This document shows, one piece after another, positions 23,190 through 33,059 of a stretch of 64,000 nt of DNA; within the stretch, counting starts at the first letter, position 1; each line of letters starts with the position of its first letter. The notes beneath the pieces are model-generated. The model did not search any database, was not told where the DNA came from, and was given only the letters and a program-made list of their open reading frames with translations. Both the position numbers and the translations under genes were made by a program. The DNA comes from Platycnemis pennipes (taxonomy: Eukaryota > Arthropoda > Insecta > Odonata > Platycnemididae): NCBI GenBank assembly GCA_933228895.1, contig OW121851.1, forward strand, positions 115,961,271-116,025,270. Reading direction: 5' to 3'.

Positions 23190-23224
23190 TTTTATAATAA
23201 TTTTAGAACGTTCTAGAATTCTCA
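23190..23224 (-). promoter_or_regulatory. Heat-shock-element-like array with nearby TATA-like box
   Basis: At 23206-23218 the plus strand reads GAA-CG-TTC-TA-GAA, followed by TT-CTC: three perfect alternating heat-shock units and a fourth near-match. On the minus strand TATAAAA lies about 10 bp beyond (23196-23190). This resembles the order of a heat-shock promoter firing leftward, but spacing is tight and no gene is recognised to the left. Such a three-unit match is expected by chance roughly once in windows of this size. Confidence 0.2.
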
Positions 23225-24493
23225 CGATGCTTCGAACAAGTCGGGGAATACCGCTGTCCAGCGAGTGGGGCGACGCTTGTGGAAACCTCTCGAAACTCCG
23301 GGGATATGGGTGAAGTACAGCGATCGACCACGGTGTGATCGAATACCGCCTCATGATGAAACTGATCTCTATGAAGCTGTAGGAACATCCCTCGCCGAAG
23401 GTGGGCTTTTCAACTCCTTCTGGTATGCTAGTCAGTCTTGTAGTTGTTTATAGTGTTATATATTCAAAATATTGTGGTTTGAAGGCGGAAGGCATTTCCG
23501 GCTATGAGCAAATTTGTAGGCTAGCGCTTGGCAGGAAACGAATTGTGTGATATTTTATTATCGCTTTGGATATCATTGTATGGCATCAACAGTGTTTTTA
23601 TGCTAACGCTCAATGTTTATAGAATCGTGATGATTGTTAACTTAGCATTATCTAAAACAAATGAATGACATAAATGTCGAATAAGTACTTGTATTTTGCA
23701 GTAATTAATATCCAGGTAGACAAGTGGAGGAATTAATTCAATATTGACTTTTAAAATTACATATTGTGTATTCTCTATGATGAAATCATTCTTTTTCTTA
23801 AAAAAAGTGCTGGAGTTGGGATCCGAAAGGCTATTAACTGAATGTTCAATAATATTTTTTAGAATTTTAATCCTCGAAGCCAATGTAATCCCATTTTTAC
23901 TCTTCTTCCATTATTAGTACTTCCATTTTTTATTATAAGTAGATTTAATTTACCACCTGATTATCGTTGCTGTTATTACCCAGATCTTATATTTCTTCAT
24001 TTTTTGCGATGCCTATTCCGACGAAGGACGTAGTGGATTTGACATTAAATTCCGATTTGTCTTTTTCACGTCTTTCTTTATCAACGTTGTTTTTAAAATG
24101 GTAAGCCCAAATATTCTACCTTGGTAGTATACCGTCATTTTTTCGCCTTTTGCGATTCCTTATTATTAAGATTACTCTTTTGTTACGAATATGACTTCCG
24201 TCATTTGTTCATTTACTTCTATAATACAAATGCTGGATTTATAATTTGCCCGCATTTCAATTGGTCCCTGAGCTGTCCTTCTGTCTTTATCATTAAGACC
24301 TTGCGTACACGATTTCCAACTTCTCCAATCCAGTCCCTATTTAATTAAAATTCATTGGTACCAACTTCTTCTATATTTTTTTCTGCTTCTGTCGCTCCAA
24401 ATACATCTGTCCGATGCATTCACTCATTGGGTATTTCACCGTTGTCTTGGTAGCTCGACTATGATATTCATTTACTTTTTCGCTCTGGTATTA

Positions 24494-24538
24494 CATTGTC
24501 CTCCAAGGGCATTCAATTTTTGCATTGTCCTCCAAGGG
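24494..24538. repeat. Two direct repeats, 29-bp period
   Basis: CATTGTCCTCCAAGGG occurs at 24494-24509 and 24523-24538. It is followed by a small AAGGCAAAC duplication at about 24543-24560. These are local slippage-type duplications. Confidence 0.75.
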
Positions 24539-24768
24539 TCCTGCAAGGCAAACAAGGCAAACAACAACCTCCATTTGGCCACCCCATGTTCCGCTGAGAT
24601 ATTTTATGCCTTCTTCTAAAATGCCAATGTATTTTAGACATTAAGGTACGCAATTGAAGAAAAATGCGACAACTGTTCATTTCCAAATACCTACCTACTT
24701 CGAGATATTTTTCTTGAAGATTTCGGGCCGAATGTTTCGAATAATCGTTCATGTAATTAGTATCGCTG

Positions 24769-25065
24769 CACTGTAAAAAGTTGATCTGATTTTCAGTGCG
24801 ATCTGAATTTAAGCGCTGTCTGGTTGTAAGGCAGGAACACGGATTCAAGGTGCGGAAGAGGCAGGAACACGGATGGTTGGTGCAGGAGCAGTTAAGCAGG
24901 AAGCAGAGGGAGCAGGATTCTGGATGGTCTGATTTTCAGTCGTTCACCTGCCTTATTTTTAGACAAGATAATACTGCTGAAATTCAACATACCCTGTCTT
25001 AAAATTGTTGCATCTGAAATTCAGATCGCTTTTGTACCTTAAAATCAGATCTACTTTTTACAGTG
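24769..25065. mobile_element. Non-autonomous TIR element (~297 bp)
   Basis: The left end CACTGTAAAAAGTTGATCTG and the reverse complement of the right end CACTGTAAAAAGTAGATCTG match over about 25 bp with one mismatch. After a short gap they match again at GCGATCTGAATTT. The inverted repeats therefore extend about 45 bp inward. The interior holds a 15-bp direct repeat GGCAGGAACACGGAT (24830 and 24860) and has no transposase. Flanks are ...TCGCTG and TGGTGT..., so the target-site duplication is unclear (at most TG). It sits between two decayed non-LTR fragments. Confidence 0.75.
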
Positions 25066-25429
25066 TGGTGTATATGGTGCTGCCTTTAGCAAATGTCTCT
25101 TCGAGTCTTCGCCGCGCGCAAAGTTTTTTCAGACCAACGCCACGGAAACCTAAGAACCAGCATGGTGTTCTCCAACTTGCTGCTTGGCTGAGATCATTTC
25201 ACATTTTCGTTGTGGATTGTCAAGATTCACTGCTACTCCTATGCAAATTGTGGGTTCTGAGGCCATCACCTTGAACCTAGGAAGCGCTACGATGAAATGC
25301 TGGCTGGTTGTTATTAATCTGAATTTTTGTTTAAAGCCCTTTATGAGGTCGGTTAGTGTATTTTAATCTTTCCTCAATTTGTTTTATATCCATATCTTAC
25401 CATTCCTTTTTGATTCATCAGATATTTTC

Positions 25430-25805
25430 TTCACCATCATCATCGGTCAACGATCCTAAGATTGGTTTGACGCAGCTCTCCTCTCGATTCTCCTATCAGC
25501 CTGCATCTTCATATTTGCATAATTATTCTCTTTCACATCCTTAACGTTCCCTATATCTCATGCGAGGTCTTCCGTTTCAATTCTTTCTGTTCACTTTTCC
25601 CTCGACGATTGTCATCATCAGGCTCTCATGTCTAAGATACGGCCGATTAAGTTGTCTCGTCTTCTTTTTATAGTTTTCAGCAGACTTCTCTTTTCGCCCG
25701 CTCTTCTTTGGACTTAAGTCAATTGATCGATCCATTTGGTCTTCGCCATTGTGATGTTGACTTTCTGTATACGTGATTAAAATTGAAAAAGTTTTTGTGA
25801 GCTGC
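25430..25805 (-). mobile_element. Decayed non-LTR retrotransposon fragment, 3' end
   Basis: Minus-strand reading gives MAKTKWIDQLT, then after frame breaks RPYLRHESLMMTIVEGKV and finally RRIERRAASNQS followed by a stop. These are collinear with MLKIKWTDK, GHNLRHNELVRNIIEGKI and NREEWRAAVNQS-stop of the 40-kb copy. The 3' tail reads AACCAATCTTAGGATCG then GACCGATGATGATGG, shared with the other copies. It is a 5'-truncated dead insertion. Confidence 0.8.
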
Positions 25806-25829
25806 ACCATTTTAACACCATGTTAACAC

Positions 25830-27080
25830 TAAAATGAAGTTTTGCCTTAAATTAGTGCTGATCTGCACTGATATTAGATGCTGTAAGTTCCACCTGAAAA
25901 TAGCGTTTTTAAACAAATGACGCTCTGCAAATCTTTTACACGTCATATTGTACTTCCACATAAGAATATATCTTGTTCTCTCGTCAATTCAGGGACTCTT
26001 TCTTGTGTATGAATTTCAGTTTTGAGTGTGATTACTAGTTTGTTTTATACTTCTCAATACCAAGCTCTATAAGTAAGAGTATTAGTTAGTATTAACCTAG
26101 TTCGAATAGTGGAAATCATATGCATATAAATTGATCGGGATTGCTTTAGTTCTAACTTCTGACTAACGTAAGTCATTATATAGTTTACTTTTTTGAATAG
26201 TTTTTTTAAATGTTGCAATATGCTTTCAAAGTAGGGTGAAAGTATCTCCAGAAAAGTTGGCGTGGATTGAAAAGTTATTTTAAACGTGAAATCTGTTGGA
26301 AGTCATCACCTAAAGTGCTGCAATTAACAATATCGATGAATTAACGAATATAACGAAATAATCGAAAATATAACAATGCAGGTTGAATTAAGAATTTAAA
26401 ACTAAGTTCTCTCATAGTTTATTCTTTAACGAGATGATTTATAATCTTATCACAAAAGACTCTTCTTCGTTAATCATCCGTTACAGTAGTTTTTTTAAAG
26501 CGTACATCTACAATTTCTCAGTAAATATATTTACAGACCTCTTTGGCCACGTGCCCAAGTCCAAATAGAACGTTAGTTCTCTCTTCAGCTTTTTATGCCG
26601 CCTTTTGTTGAAGTTACTTTGCTGAACGTCTGTTATTACCGTATAAAATATTCTTTGGCGATCATCTTTAATCCATGTTTTGAAAATATTCTTTTGTGCT
26701 ATAAGTAGCCCATTTCTTGTTGCCCCATGATGTCCTTTTCTTGTGTAGTACATACCTATTACATGTCTCGTTAACGTTAGATATAACGTTAGGTTTAGTG
26801 TCACCGATGTGTGCATACACTTTGTACGGACGCAACAACGGAGTTGTATGCCCTTCCGATCTTTCGAACTTCAGTCTACGCTTGCAGTTCTGGTGCCTCG
26901 AGCTATTTATTCCGAATGATTGCAATTCGAAACGAATTCGAGTAACACAGGCCCAGGCCCGGAATGGAGGGTCACGGCTCAATTCCGTTCTCCGGAGCTT
27001 AGGTTGAGTTTCGGTTGCGAAAATATTTCCTCCCTCCCACACACTGAAGTGCGAGCCTCCGTCAAAAATTGCAGTGAATA
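25830..27080. other. AT-rich DNA with no supported gene
   Basis: Open frames on both strands at 26508-27207 overlap each other and lack domains. I do not recognise any gene or repeat. Confidence 0.3.
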
Positions 27081-27289
27081 AAGGTGGCTTGTTTTGCGAA
27101 GCCTGCACCATGTCGTCGAAACGGCCACCAGGATGGATGGATTCGGGCACCCAGTTTTCTGCGTGGTGCCCCCGGGGCGGCTGCACCATTGATTCCCTTA
27201 TCGACATTTCCCCGTGCCCTTAGTCGATTATGGTCGGCGGCGTTGGTCCCAAAGCTTAAACATAAAGGCTGGCAGCAGCATAGATATCT

Positions 27290-27620
27290 GCCTCCCCTTC
27301 CCTCACTCGCTCACACACAAACACACAACACCATCCTTCTCTCTCCCTCTTCACCCTATCTCCATTCTCATTGGTTGGAATCTGCGCATCCCTTAATAAC
27401 GTCCAGTACTGCCGTCGCCCACTCCAGTAAGCACTCAATCCGAGCCATCTACTCCTTCTCTGATCCCCTCGCCTCCACCTCCTCCTCCTCCTCGAACCAC
27501 CCCCACCCCCCTTACCACACTGCCTCCACCTTCCCCATTCACCTCCGCCGCCATTCCACCGCCTCTCTGGTCCTCTGCCTTCGTCTGTCCCTCCCGTTCG
27601 CGCGGAAGTGGACATCTTTT
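27290..27620. repeat. Polypyrimidine (C/T-rich) tract
   Basis: The plus strand is strongly C/T-rich with clusters of CTCC and CACC. Frames over it are proline/serine/threonine-rich on the plus strand and glycine/arginine-rich on the minus strand, as expected of composition alone. Confidence 0.6.
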
Positions 27621-29339
27621 GGGAAGCGGGACGTCGAAAACGAAATCGCATCTGAACGGTCCGGAGACCAAACGATGAAGTTACCCGCCCGAAACTGGTC
27701 TTTGAATGGGAGGCTCACGTTCCGCATGCACGCAATCCCATGCGGTGGGATGCACCGGTGATAATTCGCATTCGAAGAGACTGAATGTTATTTAGTGGCG
27801 TCGCATAATCAGCGAGCAGGGTTTTAAGTAGTGAAACTATATGCCTATGAGTTTTGTGGTGGCGTGAGACTGTGAAAGTAAAATTTTCTGTCGTAAATTT
27901 TCGAAACTTCGTAGGTTTTTGTCGATTCAGCACTCTCGAATAAACTTAGATGCAAACATTTCCAGTAGTAAAACTGTATTTTCTCATTCGCATGCAGAAA
28001 AAATTATTTTCTATGATGCATTCATTTTATGCATCGTAGAAGCTTCGATATATGCATTTCCTTGTTTCCATCAATAGCCAGACTGTTTGACATTCTGTCA
28101 TAATTTATGTTGCTTCCTTATCTTATGCTGAAAAATGGATCTAAGGTTTCTAACTCACACATGCGTCAGTCATTAATTGCTAATGTATTGTATATTTGAG
28201 ACAATGGTCTGCCGAAAACAGTTTAGGGAAAAGTGAATGGGAAGAATGACAAAGGGAGTGGTCGTATAATATGTATGGAGCGATTGGTGAAGAATGTGAA
28301 AGTGATAAGAAGAAATTAAAAATGAAGAAGTCGCCGATAGGAAAATTGAGTGGAGTATTTATTCAAACCAGTGTAAGAATTGATGACTTTTGGTGATGAT
28401 GATTTGCGTTATTCCTCCTTTATAAATTGTTCTTCCACTCTCCAGCTTTCATTTTTGTTATTAAAATCATTCCGTGATGAAACTTTTTCAATCATCGTCA
28501 TACTTTCGAACTTATTTTTGAACGCTATTTTATACTCAAGCAATTATTTTTTTTCGAACTCGGGGACCTGGTCCTGATGCTCTTCGAACTTTTCCGGTCA
28601 CTTACGGGTTGATTTTTCTCCTCATCTTTAATTCTCGTCGGTTCGTTCGCTAATATTTGCACAGCGTTTTGAGTAACCCTTGCTAATTTCTTTTATCCGA
28701 TTTCCTCTAGGTTTTATGTGAAGGTGTGAAATGACCCTGCAGACGATACAACATAATGGCAATTACTACTTCTGAGAAGTGGGCAAAAGGCTTTCCACTC
28801 TTTTTGGAAGTATTTATATACGTCGTTTCGCAACACTGTAACGTCATCAGCCTAAGTTCTGCTTCTTCTCTTAGTTTTATTTATGCCGTTTATACTTGGT
28901 ATACCTTATTACTACTTCTGAGGCGAATCTTGTTTTCTCTCGTATACTTCCCACGTATGTTAACTTTTTGGTTTTATCTTCTCTGCTTTTCTACTGCGCC
29001 TTCTCACTATTATTTTCTCCTTCTGTACATTTATACATTTTGATCGATTTCATTTTCTAGATTTTTATTTGGGAAAAAATCACGGTTTATAGTTGGAATT
29101 TCTTTAATTTCTCGCTTACCCGATGTTTCCCGTATGTGGCAGAAACGTCTGTTTTTCTTTGGAATAGTTACTTTCCATGCCTCCCCGAAGACTTACGTTC
29201 TTCCTGTCTTCATTCTGCCCTTCCCGCGTGAGATGGACTTTCCATCATCTTTAGTGCTTGGCTTTTAATGCTCCTGTATTATATCGTTGCCTCATGCCTT
29301 AGGTTGTTGCATTGCGTTTCTCTTCCGTACATTGTCGCA

Positions 29340-29640
29340 AGCCTCTCTCTCGCCTTGTATCATCTTCCTCCTCTCATTTCTCTTTCTCTCTCCCTTCTTC
29401 CTCCGTTCGTTTCCTTCTCTATATCTTGCTTAATCTCACCATGTCCTCACCTTCCCCTTCCTCCACCTCCGCTTTGCCCACCCCCAACTCCCCACTGCCC
29501 ACCCTCTCCCTGAAAACTCAACCCTTCCCTCTCAATTCCACCTCCTCCCCCGCACTCTCTCGCGAACTCCTCCTCCTCCTCCCTCCCTTACTTCTCCTCC
29601 CCGTTCCCTCCTCCTTCCCCACTCCCTCTCTCTCTCCAGC
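29340..29640. repeat. Polypyrimidine tract
   Basis: About 300 bp of nearly pure C/T on the plus strand. It opens a strand-asymmetric cluster running to about 30530. No gene is supported. Confidence 0.7.
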
Positions 29641-29699
29641 CTCCCTTTTTGCTATTGCAATACACATCCATTATTCATCGGAAAGGGGAGGCCTCCAGT

Positions 29700-29945
29700 C
29701 GTAATCAAAACAAATCGCTCGTCGAGGGAGAGAGCAGGGGGAGGGGTGTGTGGGAGGAGGGTGTGGGGGCGAGAGGAGGGTGCGGGCGGCGGCAGCGGCG
29801 GTGTGGTGCGGCCTGTTGGGGCGGGTGGGTTTGGCGGGTGGCGGGCTCTGGCGGTTGAGGTGGAGAGAGAGGCAAGAAAGGATGGATGAGAGACGGAGGG
29901 GGGCGCGGGGAGGGGAGGGAGAGCGTAGGGAAAGAAGGGCGTACG
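29700..29945. repeat. G-rich, G-quadruplex-prone block
   Basis: The plus strand switches to G/A-rich. From about 29737 it has GGGG-GA-GGGG-TGTGT-GGG-AGGA-GGG-TGTGGGGG, which satisfies a G-quadruplex pattern several times over. It is bracketed by pyrimidine-rich tracts on both sides. Confidence 0.65.
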
Positions 29946-29966
29946 CCATTACGCCTGCGCTCTAGG

Positions 29967-29998
29967 TTCGAGAACCTTCCGCGCCCCCCCCCCCCCCC
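29967..29998. promoter_or_regulatory. Heat-shock-element-like site next to a (C)15 run
   Basis: TTC-GA-GAA-CC-TTC at 29967-29979 is a perfect three-unit heat-shock element, followed at 29984-29998 by an uninterrupted run of 15 C. No gene start is recognised nearby. A match of this information content may be chance. Confidence 0.2.
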
Positions 29999-30530
29999 TC
30001 CCCAATCCTCGCCTTACCCCTCCTCCTCCTCTCCCCCCTCGGACCCTCACAACCCTTTTCCCGCGCCGCAAGGCCCTCCCCACTTCCACCCCCGCGCTCG
30101 TCTATTTTTTCCTTAAACCCCTTCCTCCCCCCAACCCTCTTCCTCCGGCTCCCTTCCCCCGTCTCTCAATTCTCTTTCTCCCCTCAATTTATTCCGTAAC
30201 GCTCCTCCCACACGTGCCCTCCCCCTTCTCCGCGAATCATTCCCTTTCTCATCTCCGCCTCGCTTTTTCCCGTCATCTTCGTGACTCTTTATTCCGTCTT
30301 ATTCTCGTATTCCCGTCTCTACACTCCTCATTTCGTGCCTGCTTCTTCGCGGCAACTTTCCTGTGATCTTCCTCTTCTCCCTCCCTCCTAAGTCCTCGTA
30401 CTTCCATCTCCCTCTTCCCCGTTTCTGGGTTGTTTTCTCGCCATTTTCTTTCCTTTTTTGTCACTTCCGTTCTCTCCCTTCATCGTCATTTCCCCCTTTC
30501 AGTGTTTAGCATTTCTCTCCTGCTTCCTCA
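29999..30530. repeat. Long polypyrimidine tract
   Basis: About 530 bp of C/T-dominated plus strand with occasional CpG. It is low complexity; open frames are compositional. Confidence 0.65.
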
Positions 30531-30654
30531 TGGCTTTCTTTGGCGTGGCCTTTTTTCTCGTGGAGTTCACTCACCTTACTTAAAAGTAAACTCACTAAAG
30601 AGCTTCTGCATAAACAGAACACCTTCCAGTAAATATCCTGAAGCTAGGGGCACT

Positions 30655-30995
30655 TTAGTGGATTAGGTTGGTGTGATGGCTCTGTGTTTGATTCCCTTGA
30701 CCGGGAATTGTTGGCCCGGGCTCGAGTTCCAGTAGTGGTGCATTTCTTTCAGTGGAATCGTGGTCCCTAGTTGTGCACTGTGGGGTGAGCATTTCAAGTG
30801 CATCTGTCGGACGGTTTGAACCACTTGGCGCCTTTAAGTGGAGGCTAATACCAACTCCAGGTCTCTCCACCCTACTTCCTCTCAAACATCGTTCCCAAAT
30901 CCCACTATCAAGTATGCCTAATGGTTCAAATGACGTCTGCAGCTGCGGTCGCCTCCCCTGATAACAACTACACACTACCTCTGGGTACAAATTCG
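30655..30995 (+). mobile_element. tRNA-derived SINE
   Basis: The head has an A-box-like TGTGATGGCTCTGT at about 30672-30685 and a B-box-like GGCTCGAGTTCC at 30719-30730, spaced as in a pol III internal promoter of tRNA origin. The body continues with AGTAGTGGTGCATTTCTTTCAGTGG and a long non-tRNA segment ending near CTACACACTACCTCTGGG. This arrangement is that of arthropod tRNA-derived SINEs. The exact ends and family are uncertain, and no clear target-site duplication was found. No gene lies here; the frames across it are incidental. Confidence 0.6.
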
Positions 30996-31199
30996 ACGGG
31001 ATAGGTTATCCTAACCCGTATTTCATATTACTTTCCTATTACATGTTATATTCTCTTCCTTGATGAAATTCGCTCTTGCCTAACATTTTTATGCTGATTT
31101 TCGTATTCCTTCGTTAAGACATATTTTGATGAATTTAATACCGTGTATAGCATTAATCGTAAGGTCATGTCTTATATGAAGACCGGGCCTGATGATCTG

Positions 31200-31660
31200 A
31201 AGATCTCCCGGGGGTGAATACCTATCCCCAGTCTCACGTCTCATCTTCCGTTCGTCTTTCTCGCCTCTTTTCACGGCTGCTTCGTTCCCGTCTTCTCTTC
31301 GCAGCGGGGACCTCGACGACCCAGAGACGACAAGACCGACTTTCTGCGACACCGATCTCCGGTTTCGTAGCGCCCCCCCACTCTGCCTCGGCCTGCGGAT
31401 CGTCTTCCGGGAAAGACGGCGATCGGGACGGGACTCAACCTCTCCTCTCCCCCGAATCCATTCCCTCTCTCCCACCCTCATATCTCTCACTCTTTTGTTT
31501 ATGCACGTGCCGTTCACGGTAGCGGACGAGAGTCCTCCTCTTAGACGCCACTCTCCACCCTTCCTCCCGCTCTTCCCTCTCCTATTCTCCGCCCCCTTTC
31601 GTATTTTTGATTTAATTCATGGCCGGCTTACAAAGTTGGAAGTTGCTCGCCCGTGTCCCG
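31200..31660. other. CpG-rich block
   Basis: GC-rich and CpG-rich sequence, with an imperfect inverted repeat GATCGTCTTCC / GGGAAAGACGGCGATC near 31397-31422. The minus-strand open frame 31089-31517 (142 codons) is arginine-rich and unrecognised; I do not call it a gene. A CpG-rich promoter or first exon cannot be excluded. Confidence 0.3.
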
Positions 31661-32905
31661 CGGTGTGTGCGTGGGTGCCAATCGATATGCAATAGGATGG
31701 CCTGGCATTCATCGTTCCGAGATGGGCGAAGGACCATAACTTGTATATTTATGGAAGACGCGAGAATTACTTTTGATAGGAAGAATTATTAGGTTTTGAT
31801 TATGTCAATTTATGGACTCTCTGAGTTGTAGAACCTGGGAGGCGATGCTCCAGTGCACTCCGCATCCCTTAATTTCCTTTTGAATTATCATCCGAGTAGT
31901 AAGGGTGGAGGAGACCTTTATGTACAGTGTAATAACTTTTGGTAAAATTCAGAATGACGAGTACAATCGAATCGAGTCATAAAATGATTCGAAGCTGGCT
32001 TGGCTTGAATATTCAGTGATGAAAAATTATGCAGAATTGAAATCAAGCGGGTAGTCTCAGGAAATGATTTCGAATTAATTTTTTAATCCTGTGATTCATT
32101 CATATAGAAGTTGTTTAATGATAGTCATTAATCTATAACGGAGTGGTTTTCTGTTCATGAATTTCAAAACATGACTGAGGCATATGACATTGTAGCTTCT
32201 TAATTACAGCCTGTCGTTACTTAAATATGGAAATAGTTGCAGCCTATGATACGGGTTTACGTCGTTTCAGTGGCTTCAGCGTATTAATCAGTTGCTGTTT
32301 GAATTGTACCAATGGCGATTTTTCCGTAGTTGTTGTATATCTTGTAACTGTCGCAAATAAAAAAATAGGTATCCTTATTATTCTGCATGAGAAGTTCTGT
32401 TGTAGATATAAGGGATAGAAATGCTTTGCTGCCTGAAAGTGCATCAAGAAAAGCGCCTTGCCCACTTTACCGCTGGCTTTTGCAAGTCCTTTTTGATGCT
32501 TTAATTTTTTTCTTATTCCTCAGAAACGATTTGGATTTAAGCACCTGGATATAAATGTAGGCAATCGGTTTTGCCCAGCATCTAGCTTATATTTTCATTT
32601 AGAACGTGCCTTACCATTTCTCTCAGCAGAATTCTGCTGGTCTAGACGCCTCATGCACATGCCTCTTTTTAGCAGTTTTTATGAATGCGACCATACCTCT
32701 GTTGTACCATATGGTAAAGAATTATAGATCGATAATATGACTCTGGGCCGAAAAATATCCTATCGTGAAAGTTACCTAATTTATTGGCAAGTGGGTAAGT
32801 TGGTCATTGCCATTTATTGGCATTCACGATATTGAGTTACTTAGCCAATTGCCTGTGTTTCTGTAGTAGATGGTTTCTGGCCTCACTTGGTGGAATACAC
32901 TTATG

Positions 32906-33049
32906 CCCGGGATGGAAGTATTAACTCTGCTATTCCACATGGTAAAATTTTTATTTTTTTATAATAATAAAATTTATTTTATTTTTTATAATAAAATAAA
33001 AAAAAATTTTACCACGTGTAATGTCAGAGTTAATTTTTCCATCCCGGCC
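32906..33049. mobile_element. Compact foldback / MITE element (~145 bp)
   Basis: The left arm starts CCCGGGATGGAAGTATTAAC and the right arm, reverse-complemented, starts GGCCGGGATGGAAAAATTAAC. The arms stay alignable for about 50 bp, through GGTAAAATTTTT, into an A/T-only centre. The arms pair to make a long hairpin. The flanks TTATG and CTATG suggest a TAT or TATG target-site duplication (about 32902-32905 and 33050-33053). No coding capacity. This fits a miniature inverted-repeat element of unknown superfamily. Confidence 0.75.
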
Positions 33050-33059
33050 TATGTTTCTT

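Noticed and set aside
27084..27761. 225-codon plus-strand open frame
   Set aside because: The central part is a polypyrimidine tract giving serine/proline/histidine runs; no domain recognised.
31175..31215. CCTGATGATCTGAAG on the plus strand as another hammerhead-like motif
   Set aside because: No GAAAC box follows at the right distance and the stem is not supported.
31089..31517. 142-codon arginine-rich minus-strand open frame
   Set aside because: It lies in CpG-rich DNA with competing frames; arginine content follows composition.
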